A stretch of 64,000 bases of DNA from Kribbella antiqua (GCF_004345665.1 NZ_SLWR01000001.1:496001-560000), one strand, 5' to 3'. Counted from the stretch's first letter, positions 17,542-26,938 are shown. Notes: a model not told the origin generated them from the letters alone. Numbers and translations: made by a program.

Positions 17542-18848
17542 CCCTTGTACTTCTTGACCGCGGTGACCAACTGGGCAGCCGTCTTCCCGGTGTGCTTCTT
17601 GAGGATGGTGGCGTACGCCGTCTGGCTGGTGCTGTGTTGGGCCAGGTCGGTGTAGAGCGCGGCTACGCCCCTCTCCCCCAGCTTCGAGACCAAGTAGGCC
17701 GTGATCCACCAGCTCTGGCCGTAGGAGCGGTCGCCGGCCTCGTCGAATTGCTGACGGCCTGGGAGGACCTTCATCGACGCGAGGTACTTCGTCCGGACGG
17801 TCTTGCGGTAGGGGTCGACCGTCCACTGCGGGTCATCCTCGATCGACGCGCAGCGCACGTACTCGGCGATTCCCTCTTCCAGCCACAGCGGTGTGCGCGT
17901 GCCGATCGGCAGCGTTGCCACGTGGGTCATCTCGTGCACGAGCAGGTCCTGGTCGAGGTCCTTGCGCACCGCCGGGTTCACCACGATCCGGCTGCTCACC
18001 GGCGGTCCCGCATGCGGCTTCCACGGCTCGCCGTCGTACAGGCTGACTGCCTTCGCGGCGATGGTCCAGCCCGCGCCGTTGCCGGAGGTCCACAGGATCG
18101 ACAGCACCTGCGGTTCGGACATCGCGACCACCATCACGGCGCCGTTCCAGGGCCGGGGCCAATGCCGCCGTACGCCGTCCACCGCGCCCTGAGACGCCGC
18201 ACCGATCTTCTTGCCGAGCGCGAGCTCGCCCTGGTCAACCACGACGACGACCTTGCCGCGCCGGACCACCGCGATCTCCTGGTAGTCCCACGGCTGCCGG
18301 TGCCCGTCCGGGCTCAGGACCTCGTCGAACGCGCCGTCCTCGACCAGGACCCACGCCGTACCGCGCCGGACGAACGTGTACGCGAGGTCGGTCTGCACCG
18401 GCTTCCTGTCCAGCCCGGTCAGCTGGTACCGCATCATCACCCGGGTCGAGAAGGTGGTCGGCCCGTACTTCGCCGCCAGCGTCGGCGTCGGCCGCTCATC
18501 GGCGGCGAAGTACTTCAGGTTCGCGAACTCGAACTTCCGCAGGTTCGTGAACAGCAACCGCTGCCGCGCCGCCAGCTTCGGCTGCTTCGGATCCACCGCG
18601 GCCAGGAACCCCTTGAGATCACCCTTCAGTACGGCGGTCGACCGCTTCGCCAGGAGTACGTCGACCTGACGCTTCCGGGCCACCTTCTGCGGAGTGGTGA
18701 GCTGCCCCGGCGTCGCTGTCGCCTCGACCGCCACCGCGCTGCTGCCCGGCGCCGACCCGCCCTGCTGCAGGCGGACGACGACCAGGCCCGCGGACCCCGC
18801 CAGCGCCAGCGCGGCGAGTCCTGCGAGCAGGCGCCTCGGGTGATTCAT
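17538..18848 (-). CDS. Membrane-anchored HEXXH zinc-protease-like protein, paralog 1
   Basis: 436 residues. An N-terminal hydrophobic helix (LLAGLAALALAGSAGLVVV) serves as signal or anchor, followed by a low-complexity linker. A ~100-residue helical segment with FTNLRKFEF comes next, then an alpha/beta region of SnoaL-like appearance (MMRYQLTGLDRKPVQTDLAYTF). The C-terminal gluzincin-like core has His305-Glu306-x-x-His309 in LVHEMTHVATLP and Glu325 in LWLEEGIAEYV as likely third zinc ligand. A peptidase-MA-like exported metalloprotease is the best guess; substrate unknown. One of three paralogs in this operon. ATG at 18848, 61 bases after the permease stop. Confidence 0.8.
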   Translation of the reverse strand: MNHPRRLLAGLAALALAGSAGLVVVRLQQGGSAPGSSAVAVEATATPGQLTTPQKVARKRQVDVLLAKRSTAVLKGDLKGFLAAVDPKQPKLAARQRLLFTNLRKFEFANLKYFAADERPTPTLAAKYGPTTFSTRVMMRYQLTGLDRKPVQTDLAYTFVRRGTAWVLVEDGAFDEVLSPDGHRQPWDYQEIAVVRRGKVVVVVDQGELALGKKIGAASQGAVDGVRRHWPRPWNGAVMVVAMSEPQVLSILWTSGNGAGWTIAAKAVSLYDGEPWKPHAGPPVSSRIVVNPAVRKDLDQDLLVHEMTHVATLPIGTRTPLWLEEGIAEYVRCASIEDDPQWTVDPYRKTVRTKYLASMKVLPGRQQFDEAGDRSYGQSWWITAYLVSKLGERGVAALYTDLAQHSTSQTAYATILKKHTGKTAAQLVTAVKKYKG

Positions 18849-18909
18849 CCCTGTCCTTCCGGTGGTCGGCTGACGGATCCTACCGCCAGCCGAGTCCGGA
18901 GAGAGTCAA

Positions 18910-20391
18910 TCACGCCCGGGTGGCTTCGCCGGTCCGTTCCTCCACGCCGACGCGGCTCCGGCGGTACCCGTAGACGGCGTACACGAGGAAGCCGAGGGCC
19001 ATCCAGATGATGAACCGCAGCCAGGTTTCCATCGACAGGTTCAGCATCAGGTAGAGGCAGATCAGCGCGGCCACGATCGGGATGACCGGGTTGCCCGGCA
19101 CCCGGAACGACCGCTGGATGTCCGGCCGGCTGCGGCGCAGCAGCGGCACCGCGATCGAGACCAGGGTGAACGCGGCCAGCGTGCCGATGTTCACCATCTC
19201 CTCGAGCTTGCCGATCGGGGTGACCCCGGCGACGATCGCCACCACGACGCCGATGGCGATGGTCAGCCGGTACGGCGTACCCCACTTGGGGTGGGTCTTG
19301 CCGAGCTCGCGCGGCATCAGGTGGTCGCGGCTCATCGCGAACACCACCCGGGCGGCGCCGATCATCAGCGTCAGCACCACCGTGGTCAGACCGGCCACCG
19401 CGCCCGCCGAGATCAGCGTGGCGAAACTCGGCTTGCCGACCGAGCGGAACGCCTCGGCCAGGGCCGCCTCGCTGTTGATGTCGGTGTACTTGATCATGCC
19501 GGTGATGACGATGCAGACCAGCACGTAGAGGACTGTGCAGATCGCCAGCGAGCCGATGATGCCGCGGGGCAGGTCGCGCTGCGGGTTCTTGGCCTCTTCG
19601 GCCGTGGTCGCGACCACGTCGAACCCGATGAAGGCGAAGAACACCAGCGAGGCGCCGGAGACCAGGCCCATCACGCCGAACGTCGACGGCGTGAACCCGA
19701 ACAACGCCTGGAACAGCGGCGTGGTCCACTCGACGTGCGCGTCCGGGGTCGGCACGCTCGGCGGGATGAACGGCGACAGGTTCGAGCCCTTGATGTAGAA
19801 CAGGCCGGCGACGATCACGAACAGCACCACGAACAGCTTGATCGCGACCAGCACCAGGTTGACCCGCATCGACTCCTTGATCCCGATCGTCGCCAAGGTC
19901 GCCAGTACGACGACCAGCAGCATCGCGAGCACGTTGACATTGCTGTCCGGCCCGATCGACGACGGCCAGCCCAACCCGATCTGATCCAGGAACAAGGCGG
20001 CGTACGTCGACCAGCCCTGGGCCACGACGCTTGAACCGAGCATCAGCTCGAGCAGCAGGTCCCAGCCGATGATCCAGGCGAAGATCTCGCCCAGCGAGAA
20101 GTAGGAGAACGTGTACGCCGACCCCGACACCGGCACGGTGGAGGAGAACTCCGCGTAGCACAACGCGGCCAGCGCACAGCAGAACGCGGCGAGGACGAAG
20201 GACAGTGCGATCCCGGGACCGGCGAAGGTCTTCGCCGCCCGGCCGGTCAGCGTGAAGATACCGGCACCGATGATGACGCCGATCCCGAACACCGTCAGGT
20301 CGACGGCGGAGAGACGTTTCTTGAGCTGGTACTCCGGCTCGTCGGTGTCCGCGATCGATTGCTCGATCGTCTTCTTCCGCAACAGACTCAT
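18910..20391 (-). CDS. APC-superfamily amino acid permease (cationic amino acid transporter type)
   Basis: 493 residues with 12 or more hydrophobic segments. The N-terminal cytosolic segment RKKTIEQSIADTDEPEYQLKK and the first helix VFGIGVIIGAGIFTLTGRAA are typical of the CAT/YfnA group. The conserved FIGFDVVATTAEEAKNPQRD follows helix 8. Likely a proton-coupled amino acid importer; substrate not resolved. The ATG at 20391 has GGGAGG upstream; the frame runs further upstream into the previous gene's 3' end without homology. It separates two of the three HEXXH paralogs, with short same-strand gaps (61 and 73 bases) on both sides. Confidence 0.92.
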   Translation of the reverse strand: MSLLRKKTIEQSIADTDEPEYQLKKRLSAVDLTVFGIGVIIGAGIFTLTGRAAKTFAGPGIALSFVLAAFCCALAALCYAEFSSTVPVSGSAYTFSYFSLGEIFAWIIGWDLLLELMLGSSVVAQGWSTYAALFLDQIGLGWPSSIGPDSNVNVLAMLLVVVLATLATIGIKESMRVNLVLVAIKLFVVLFVIVAGLFYIKGSNLSPFIPPSVPTPDAHVEWTTPLFQALFGFTPSTFGVMGLVSGASLVFFAFIGFDVVATTAEEAKNPQRDLPRGIIGSLAICTVLYVLVCIVITGMIKYTDINSEAALAEAFRSVGKPSFATLISAGAVAGLTTVVLTLMIGAARVVFAMSRDHLMPRELGKTHPKWGTPYRLTIAIGVVVAIVAGVTPIGKLEEMVNIGTLAAFTLVSIAVPLLRRSRPDIQRSFRVPGNPVIPIVAALICLYLMLNLSMETWLRFIIWMALGFLVYAVYGYRRSRVGVEERTGEATRA

Positions 20392-20464
20392 CGCACGCCT
20401 CCCTGGGAATGGACGGAACAACATCCGAGCGTGCCCCTCTGACAGGCCGAAAGCAAACCGCCAC

Positions 20465-21814
20465 TCAGCGTTGTGGCGTGTACCCCTGCAGTGCCATCCA
20501 CAGCGTCGCCTCGGTGAGGCCACTGCGCGTGAGCAGGATCCGGTCCCGGGCCGCCTGGTCGATGCCGTGCGCACCCATGTCCTCGTACAGATCCTCGACC
20601 TGCTTCAGGCCGATGCGCTTGACCAGGAAGCGCACTGCGAGCCAGCTGACGCCGTACACGTCGACGTTGTTCTGGTAGAAGCCCGCATCATTCGGGAGGG
20701 ACGTCAACGCAGGCAGAGCCTCGTCGATCACCTCCTGCTCCCACGTGGCGATCTCGCCCGGGCCGCTGATCGCCTCGATCCCCCGCCACGACACGTACTC
20801 CGCCGCGCCCTCGGCCAGCCACAGCGGTTCGTAACCGCCGAGGTCGGCGGTCGCCACATGAGTGATCTCGTGCGACAGGAGAATCTCGTCGACCCGGTCC
20901 CGCTCGTTCGGATTGACCACGATGTAGGCACCGGCCACCGTGCCGTCCGCGGTGTCCTGACCGGGCAGCGAGGAGAACGTCGAACCCGCACTCGCCGCCG
21001 ACTCGATGTCCTCGTCGGCGAATCGGGCATCCCGTACGTCGGTCTCGTCGAGCGCGATGATCAGCACCGACCCGGTCCAATGCCGGGGCCAGTACTTCGC
21101 TACCTCCGTCAGCGCCTCGACCGCTTCGGCCCTGATCGCGCGGCCGCGCTGAGTGTCGCCCTTCTCGACGACCACCATCACCCGCGACGAGCGGAGCACC
21201 TCGATCCGGCCGAGGTCCCAGGCTTCCTGATGCGCGCCCGGCCCGAGACCCGAGTCGAGATCGTCGTCATCGGTCAGCACCCAGCGGCCGTTCCGGTTGA
21301 TGAAGACGTAGCCGAGCTCGGTGGTGACCGGCGTGAAGTCGACCTTCGGGATCTGGTACCGCATCAGTACCCGGACCAGGTACGCCGACTTGCCGTGCGT
21401 ACGGACCACTGCCTGATCGAAGCGCTCCTCGGCCTGGCTGTACCCGAGTTCCGTGAAGCCGATCTCGACCAGGTTCGCGAACAGCACCTTCTGCTCCGCG
21501 CGCAGCGGCTTGTCGGCCGGGTCGATGTCGCGCAGGAACAGTGCCTCGTCGACGGTCTGCACGGCCTTGGCCCGGCGCAGCAGGATCATGTCGATCGCGA
21601 CCCGGCGGGCGGCGACCGCGGCGGCGGTCTTCGACGGCTTGGCGCTCTGGTTCGGGGCGGGGGGCGTCAGCGTCGCGCTGGGCCTGGCCCGGGCATCCCG
21701 TTCCCGCTCTTCAACGGTGTAGACCACGCCGCCGGACACCAGCAACACGGCCAGCAGCAACCCCAGCCAGCGCCGGGGCCGATGCGGCGGAGCGCTAGGC
21801 GCGGTCACACTCAC
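20465..21814 (-). CDS. Membrane-anchored HEXXH zinc-protease-like protein, paralog 2
   Basis: 449 residues with the same architecture as the paralogs. N-terminal single helix (WLGLLLAVLLVSGGVVYTV), Pro/Ala/Ser linker, and a helical region with VLFANLVEIGFTELGYSQAE. The RYQIP...LGYVFINRNGRWVL alpha/beta part follows. The zinc core has LLSHEITHVATADLGGYEP and LWLAEGAAEYVSW: HEITH plus the Glu of AEGAAEY. The propeptide-like middle contains a recurring HQEAWD segment also found in paralog 3. GTG start at 21814; an in-frame GTG two codons later is also possible. 89 bases after paralog 3. Confidence 0.8.
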   Translation of the reverse strand: MSVTAPSAPPHRPRRWLGLLLAVLLVSGGVVYTVEERERDARARPSATLTPPAPNQSAKPSKTAAAVAARRVAIDMILLRRAKAVQTVDEALFLRDIDPADKPLRAEQKVLFANLVEIGFTELGYSQAEERFDQAVVRTHGKSAYLVRVLMRYQIPKVDFTPVTTELGYVFINRNGRWVLTDDDDLDSGLGPGAHQEAWDLGRIEVLRSSRVMVVVEKGDTQRGRAIRAEAVEALTEVAKYWPRHWTGSVLIIALDETDVRDARFADEDIESAASAGSTFSSLPGQDTADGTVAGAYIVVNPNERDRVDEILLSHEITHVATADLGGYEPLWLAEGAAEYVSWRGIEAISGPGEIATWEQEVIDEALPALTSLPNDAGFYQNNVDVYGVSWLAVRFLVKRIGLKQVEDLYEDMGAHGIDQAARDRILLTRSGLTEATLWMALQGYTPQR

Positions 21815-21903
21815 GTCGGGTCAATCCTCCGAGTACCCGTCAATCGCAGCCCGGCTACCTTACTCGTTCCGGCTGATTCCGCCACTACGGCTTCGAACGC
21901 CTT

Positions 21904-23223
21904 TTATGCGGCAGCAGCCTTGAGCGCCTGGAAGAGACCCGCCTCGGTCATGCCGACGTGCTCCTGCATGATCCGGTCCCGCTCCGCCTGGGTCGAGCCG
22001 AGCGCTGCCATCTCTTGGTACAAGGTGCCCACTTCGGTACCGCCGAAGCGCTCGAACAGGTAGTCGACGGCCAGCCAGGACAGCGGGTACGAGCTGTCCG
22101 AGTGCGCGAAGAACACCGCGTCGGCCGGCAGGCTCTTCGCCTTCGCCAGGTACTTCGTCCTGACCTCCTGCCGGTACTTCCCCAGCGCCAGGTCGACCGC
22201 ACCGTCCATCGGCAGGAATTCGACGTACGTCGCCGCACCTTCGACCAGCCAGCGGGGCGCATAGGGACCGTACGGCGCGGTCGCGACGTGGGTGAACTCG
22301 TGGGCCAGGGTGCGGGCGTCGACCTTGTTCCGGTTGCGCGGGTTGACCACGACGTACGAGTCGGCCCGCTGCCCCGCGCCGACGACCTCACCGGGCAGCG
22401 TCCGGTAGACCCAGGTCGCCATCGCGATCGCGTCCTCGGCGTTCTTCGGCGTGGTGTAGTCAGCGCCGCGGACGAGTTTGTCGTCGAGCGCGATCACGAC
22501 GCCGGCGCCGGACCAGCCGCCTGGCCAGCTCTTGGTCACCGCCGTCACCGCGCTGCTGGCCTTGCCGACCAGGCTGTTCGCGAGCTGGTCCTGACCCTTC
22601 TCGACCACGACGAGTACGCGCGGCGCCCGCTTGACCAGAACCGTGCCGGTGTCCCACGCCTCCTGATGCGAGCCGCGCGGCAGCCGCTTGTCCAGGTCGG
22701 AGTCCGACACCAGCATCCAGCCGCCGGCGGGTTTCTCGATGAAGGTGTAGCCGAGCATCGCCCGAACCGGGACGGCGTCGATGCCGCGGATCTGGTACGT
22801 CATCGCGATGGCGACGAGGTACGTCGACGGGCCGTACTTCTGCGTGACGGCGTCGTCGTACTGCTGGGCCAGCTGCTCGTAGCCGAGCTTGGCGAAGCCG
22901 AACTGGCGGAGGTTCGTGAACAGCGTGCGCTGCCGGGCGACGAGGCTCTTGTTACCGGGATCGACGTCAGCGAGGAAGGCTGTCTGGTTGTCCTGGACCA
23001 CGGCCTGCGCGCGCTTCTTGAGCACCTGGTCCACCGCCGCGGACCGGGCGGCGATGTCGATGTCCGGCGTACTCGGAAGACTTTGGGCGGTGTCGGATCC
23101 GCGGCCGCTCGAACGGTGCAGGGCGAGGCCGCCGGTGACCGCGACGGCTACCAGCACCAGCGAGAACAACAATGGCCAAATCCGCGTGCGCCGACGGCCT
23201 GACGCGTGACGCCCCCCTGTCAT
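21904..23223 (-). CDS. Membrane-anchored HEXXH zinc-protease-like protein, paralog 3
   Basis: 439 residues. N-terminal basic stretch and helix (IWPLLFSLVLVAVAVTGGLA), then the shared helical segment with RTLFTNLRQFGFAKLGYEQL and the alpha/beta part with MTYQIRGIDAVPVRAMLGYT. The zinc core has LAHEFTHVATAPYGPYAP and RWLVEGAATYVEF. It is the first paralog after dxs: the ATG at 23223 is only 11 bases past the dxs stop, implying co-transcription. Closest in detail to paralog 2 (both have SHQEAWD/AHQEAWD and TQAERDR/DQAARDR endings). Exported or membrane-bound protease is inferred; activity unproven. Confidence 0.8.
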   Translation of the reverse strand: MTGGRHASGRRRTRIWPLLFSLVLVAVAVTGGLALHRSSGRGSDTAQSLPSTPDIDIAARSAAVDQVLKKRAQAVVQDNQTAFLADVDPGNKSLVARQRTLFTNLRQFGFAKLGYEQLAQQYDDAVTQKYGPSTYLVAIAMTYQIRGIDAVPVRAMLGYTFIEKPAGGWMLVSDSDLDKRLPRGSHQEAWDTGTVLVKRAPRVLVVVEKGQDQLANSLVGKASSAVTAVTKSWPGGWSGAGVVIALDDKLVRGADYTTPKNAEDAIAMATWVYRTLPGEVVGAGQRADSYVVVNPRNRNKVDARTLAHEFTHVATAPYGPYAPRWLVEGAATYVEFLPMDGAVDLALGKYRQEVRTKYLAKAKSLPADAVFFAHSDSSYPLSWLAVDYLFERFGGTEVGTLYQEMAALGSTQAERDRIMQEHVGMTEAGLFQALKAAAA

Positions 23224-23234
23224 CTGGACCCAGC

Positions 23235-25112
23235 TCAGGCGCCCGGCCGGCTCGGCTCGCCGATCGCCTCACCCTGGTGCTGCGCGATCATCTCGGTGAT
23301 GTCCCGGGCCACTTCCTGCCCGGTCAGCCCGATCTCCTGCAGTACGGCGGGACGCTTGGCGTGCTCGAGGAAGACCTGCGGGATGCCGAAGTCGCGGACC
23401 GGCGTCTTGACCCCGGCGTCACGCAGCGCCTGCGCGACCATCGAGCCGCAACCACCGGCCCGGCCGTTGTCCTCGATGGTGACGACGAACTTGAACTTGG
23501 TGGCGAGCTCGACCAGCTTCGGGTCCACCGGCTTGACCCAGCGCGGGTCGACCACGGTCACCCCGAAGCCCTGCGCCTCCAGCCGCTGCGCGACGTCCAT
23601 CGCGGTGACCGCCATCGACCCGATGCCGACCAGCAGGACGTCGGTGCCGGACCGCTTGAGTACGTCGGCCTCGCCGACCCGGTCGATCGCGTCGATGTCC
23701 GGGAACACCTCGCCCTTCGCATACCGCAGTACGGTCGGGGCGTCGGCGACGTCGACCGCCTCGTTCAGCAGCTCCTCCAGGCGCTTGCCGTCGCGCGGCG
23801 CGGCCAGCCGGAGACCGGGGACGACCTGCAGGATCGACATGTCCCACATGCCGTTGTGGCTCGGGCCGTCATCACCAGTGACACCCGCGCGGTCGAGGAC
23901 GAACGTGACTCCGCATTTGTGTAGCGCGACGTCGAGCAGCAACTGGTCGAACGCGCGGTTGAGGAACGTCGCGTAGAGGCCGACCACCGGATGCAGGCCT
24001 CCCATCGCGAGACCGGCGGCGCTGGTCACCGCATGCTGCTCGGCGATGCCGACGTCGAAGATCCGGTCCGGGAACTCCTGCGCGAACGGCGCGAGGCCGG
24101 TCGGGTGCAGCATCGCCGCGGTGATCGCGACCACGTCCGGGCGGCGGTGACCGATCCGGATCAGCTCGTCGGCGAACACGTCGGTCCAGCCGCGCGGCTT
24201 GTTGACCGGGCGGATCTGGTGGAAGTTGTCCTCTTCGTCCTGCTCGGCCGCCGGGTAGCCGAAGCCCTTCTGGGTCACCGCGTGCACGATCACCGGGCCG
24301 CCGAACGACTTGGCGTTGCGGAGCGCGTCCTCCATCGCCTGCCGGTCGTGGCCGTCGACTGGGCCGACGTACTTGAGGCCGAGGTCCTCGAACATGCCCT
24401 GCGGGGCGAGCATGTCCTTCAGGCCCTTCTTCACCCCGTGCAGCACCTCGTAGGCCGGTGGGCCGACGTACGGCGTGCGGCCGAGGTTCTTCTTGATCAG
24501 GTCGAGGATCTTCTCGTACCGCGGGTTGGTGCGCAGGCTGGTCAGATGCGTGGCCAGGCCGCCGACGGTCGGGCTGTAGGAGCGGCCGTTGTCGTTGACG
24601 ATGATGACGAGCTTGAGGTCCTTGGCGGCGGCGATGTTGTTCAGCGCCTCCCAGGCCATGCCGCCGGTCAGGCCGCCGTCGCCGATCAGCGCGACGACAT
24701 GCCGGTCCTCTTTGCGCAGCCGGTAGGCCTTGGCCAGGCCGTCGGCGTACGAGAGGGCGGTCGAGGCGTGGCTGTTCTCGACCAGGTCGTGCTCGGACTC
24801 GGACTGGCTCGGGTACCCGGACAGGCCGCCCTGCTGACGGAGCGTGTCGAACTTGGGCGCCCGGCCGGTGAGCAGCTTGTGCACATACGTCTGGTGACCG
24901 GTGTCGAAGACGAGCCGGTCACGGGGCGAGTCGAACACCCGGTGCATCGCCAGGGTGATCTCGACCATCCCCAGGTTCGGCCCCAGGTGGCCGCCGGTCC
25001 GCGACACGGTGTCGACCAGCACATCCCGGATCTCGGCCGCGAGATCGGTGAGCTGCTGACCGGTCAGCTTCTTGAGGTCCGCCGGCCCTCCGACCGTCTC
25101 CAGCACGCGCAT
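23235..25112 (-). CDS. dxs: 1-deoxy-D-xylulose-5-phosphate synthase Dxs
   Basis: First enzyme of the MEP isoprenoid pathway, condensing pyruvate and glyceraldehyde 3-phosphate with thiamine diphosphate. The 625-residue protein has all landmarks: [34 protein letters not shown], the ThDP/Mg site [24 protein letters not shown], the catalytic-Glu segment [17 protein letters not shown] and a [15 protein letters not shown] motif. The start is ATG at 25112, preceded by GGGAGGAG; readings further upstream run into the promoter. First gene of the operon containing the three HEXXH proteins and the permease. Confidence 0.97.
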   Translation of the reverse strand: MRVLETVGGPADLKKLTGQQLTDLAAEIRDVLVDTVSRTGGHLGPNLGMVEITLAMHRVFDSPRDRLVFDTGHQTYVHKLLTGRAPKFDTLRQQGGLSGYPSQSESEHDLVENSHASTALSYADGLAKAYRLRKEDRHVVALIGDGGLTGGMAWEALNNIAAAKDLKLVIIVNDNGRSYSPTVGGLATHLTSLRTNPRYEKILDLIKKNLGRTPYVGPPAYEVLHGVKKGLKDMLAPQGMFEDLGLKYVGPVDGHDRQAMEDALRNAKSFGGPVIVHAVTQKGFGYPAAEQDEEDNFHQIRPVNKPRGWTDVFADELIRIGHRRPDVVAITAAMLHPTGLAPFAQEFPDRIFDVGIAEQHAVTSAAGLAMGGLHPVVGLYATFLNRAFDQLLLDVALHKCGVTFVLDRAGVTGDDGPSHNGMWDMSILQVVPGLRLAAPRDGKRLEELLNEAVDVADAPTVLRYAKGEVFPDIDAIDRVGEADVLKRSGTDVLLVGIGSMAVTAMDVAQRLEAQGFGVTVVDPRWVKPVDPKLVELATKFKFVVTIEDNGRAGGCGSMVAQALRDAGVKTPVRDFGIPQVFLEHAKRPAVLQEIGLTGQEVARDITEMIAQHQGEAIGEPSRPGA

Positions 25113-25146
25113 CGAGCTCCTCCCGCGGGTCGTCCTCGAATGCTTG

Positions 25147-25152
25147 AGTCTA
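25147..25152 (-). promoter_or_regulatory. Candidate -10 element of the dxs operon
   Basis: On the minus strand TAGACT lies 34 bases before the dxs ATG, leaving a short leader that contains the GGGAGGAG ribosome site. The -35 is not clear. Confidence 0.35.
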
Positions 25153-25233
25153 TGTTCCCCCGGCGTACTTTCCGAACCTGGCAACTGCGCCTGGGGATAT
25201 CTCACACTCCAAGACGCTCACTCCGCGTGATTT

Positions 25234-25257
25234 GTTCACCGTCGCCCTAGAGTGAAC
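25234..25257. promoter_or_regulatory. Inverted repeat GTTCAC-N12-GTGAAC with embedded -10
   Basis: The 6-bp arms at 25234-25239 and 25252-25257 flank a TAGAGT hexamer (25248-25253) that precedes an ATG at 25261 by 7 bases. The arrangement looks like an operator over a leaderless promoter for the first DUF402 gene, facing away from dxs. Confidence 0.35.
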
Positions 25258-25302
25258 GGCATGGAGCCAGACCGGGGCCGGTGGGGTGGGGATAGTGTCA
25301 GC

Positions 25303-25809
25303 ATGGTCCGCACGCTCTTCCGCAAGTACGACGGACGGCCGCACCGGCTGCTGGAGTCCGTCAAGCTCGGGGAGGACGAATACGGACTCTGGGTCGGCTC
25401 CGCCCCCGGCCAGCGCGGCCAGCGCGCCGACGGCAGCTGGGTCTCCATCGACCACCACCGGGTCCGCCTGTACCCGCGCGGCCAGTGGTGGAGCGCCCTC
25501 TTCAACGACGAGCCGCACCCGACCCGCATCTATTGCGACGTCACCATGCCGGCCGAGTTCGGGGTCGACAGCGTCACCACCGTCGACCTCGACCTCGACA
25601 TCCGCCTGATGCGCGACGGAACCGTCCGCGTCATGGACGAGGACGAGTTCCTCCACCACCAGGTCGAGTACGGCTACCCCCCACAGGTCGTCGCCACCGC
25701 CCAGGCCACCTGCCTCTGGCTCACCGACCACATCACCACCACCGAGCCGTTCACCACGGCCTACAAGCCCTACCTGGACCAGATCCGCTCGCTCTCCGCA
25801 GCAACCTGA
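25303..25809 (+). CDS. DUF402 (FomD/Ntdp-like) protein, copy 1
   Basis: 168 residues. DUF402 proteins include FomD and the nucleoside di/triphosphatase Ntdp, metal-dependent hydrolases of nucleotides. The family pattern is here: FRKYDGRPHRL, RVRLYPRGQWWSALFND, IYCDVTMPAEF, VDLDLDIRLMRDGTVRVMDE and an EFLHHQVEYGYPP helix, with the acidic and Tyr/Lys residues that form the active site. ATG at 25303 aligns with the start of copy 2. An in-frame ATG at 25261, 7 bases after TAGAGT, could be a leaderless start adding 14 residues. First of a three-gene set with copy 2 and a RibD-like reductase. Confidence 0.85.
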   Translation: MVRTLFRKYDGRPHRLLESVKLGEDEYGLWVGSAPGQRGQRADGSWVSIDHHRVRLYPRGQWWSALFNDEPHPTRIYCDVTMPAEFGVDSVTTVDLDLDIRLMRDGTVRVMDEDEFLHHQVEYGYPPQVVATAQATCLWLTDHITTTEPFTTAYKPYLDQIRSLSAAT

Positions 25810-25822
25810 CTCCTGCGCGGGA

Positions 25823-25828
25823 TAGGTT
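25823..25828 (+). promoter_or_regulatory. -10 element for leaderless DUF402 copy 2
   Basis: TAGGTT ends 7 bases before the ATG at 25836, with no ribosome site between. This suggests that copy 2 has its own start of transcription besides readthrough from copy 1. Confidence 0.45.
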
Positions 25829-25835
25829 TCGGGTT

Positions 25836-26330
25836 ATGCGTGATGTCAGGGTGGTGTACCGGAAGTACGACGAGAAGTTGCACTGGCATCAGTGGATGCG
25901 GCTGCTGGGCGAGGACCAGTACGGTGTCTGGCTCGGTGCGCCGGCGAACTCGGTGTCGCAGCGGGGGTCGGAGCCGGAGGTCACCCACTCGCAGGCGCAT
26001 GTACAGCTGTTTCCGCGGGACAAATGGTTCACAGCGATCTTCAACGACGAGCCGCGGCAGACCGAGATCTACTGCGACATCACCACGCCGGTGGAGTTCG
26101 GCGAGGACGTCTTCACCATGATCGACCTCGACCTGGACGTGGTGAAACGCCGTGACGGCACGATCTACATCGACGACGAGGACGAGTTCGCCGACCACCA
26201 GGTGAAGTACGGCTACCCCGCCGACGTGATCGAATCCGCGCGGACCACCTGCGACTGGCTGGCCACCGCCGTCGCCACCGAAGAGCCCTTTCTGACGGCC
26301 TACAAGACTCACCTGGACAAGATCCGATGA
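25836..26330 (+). CDS. DUF402 (FomD/Ntdp-like) protein, copy 2
   Basis: 164 residues, clearly paralogous to the preceding gene: VYRKYDEKLHWHQWMRLLGE, HVQLFPRDKWFTAIFNDEP, QTEIYCDITTPVEF, MIDLDLDVVKRRDGTIYIDD and EFADHQVKYGYPADV. The conserved acidic, Tyr and Lys positions are kept in both copies, so both are probably active phosphatases or nucleotide hydrolases. Tandem duplication of the family is unusual. 26 bases separate the genes; the stop overlaps the RibD-like start (ATGA). Confidence 0.85.
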   Translation: MRDVRVVYRKYDEKLHWHQWMRLLGEDQYGVWLGAPANSVSQRGSEPEVTHSQAHVQLFPRDKWFTAIFNDEPRQTEIYCDITTPVEFGEDVFTMIDLDLDVVKRRDGTIYIDDEDEFADHQVKYGYPADVIESARTTCDWLATAVATEEPFLTAYKTHLDKIR

Positions 26331-26938
26331 TCAGACTCGACATGACGATCTCCCTGGACGGCTACGTCGCCGGGCCGCAGGACGACGCGGAGAACCCGCT
26401 CGGGCTCGGAGGGTTCCGTCTGTTCAACTGGCTCGACCGGCGCCACGAGCCGGGGCCGAGCGGTCTGATGTACGACGAGCTGATGGCGACCCGAGCTGTC
26501 ATCGCCGGGCGGCGTACGTACGAGCTCGCTGGGCATTGGCAGGGCGACCACCACGACGGCGTACCAATCTTCATCCTCACGCACGAGGTCCCGGATGAGC
26601 CGCCGCCCGGGAGCGTCCGCTTCGTCACCGACGTGGTCGAGTGCGCCGCGCAGGCCCGTGCGGCGGCGGGCGACGGCGACGTGATGGTGCATGGGGCAGG
26701 TGCCGCGCAGGCGTTGCTGCAGGCTGGGGAGCTCGACGAGCTGGAGCTGCACGTCGTCCCTGTGCTCCTCGGGCAGGGGCGGCGGCTGTTCGATCACCTG
26801 CCGGCGGAGCGGGTCGAGCTGGAGCTCGTCCGGCAGCTGGCGACCGGCGACGAGGTGGATCCGCCGCAACAGGTGCTGCACCTGCGCTATCGCTTACGGA
26901 GCGCGGTGGATGCTCAGGGTGCCACCCTTCAGGAGTAG
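26327..26938 (+). CDS. Dihydrofolate reductase/RibD C-terminal family protein
   Basis: 203 residues. The N-terminus IRLDMTISLDGYVAGPQDD and the later AVIAGRRTYELAGHWQGD, IFILTHEVPDE and VMVHGAGAAQALLQAGELDE segments define the RibD C-terminal/YwjB-like NADPH reductase family. It is not a true DHFR, and its substrate is unknown. Translationally coupled to DUF402 copy 2. Its 3' end overlaps the convergent hydrolase gene by 45 bases. Confidence 0.88.
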   Translation: MIRLDMTISLDGYVAGPQDDAENPLGLGGFRLFNWLDRRHEPGPSGLMYDELMATRAVIAGRRTYELAGHWQGDHHDGVPIFILTHEVPDEPPPGSVRFVTDVVECAAQARAAAGDGDVMVHGAGAAQALLQAGELDELELHVVPVLLGQGRRLFDHLPAERVELELVRQLATGDEVDPPQQVLHLRYRLRSAVDAQGATLQE

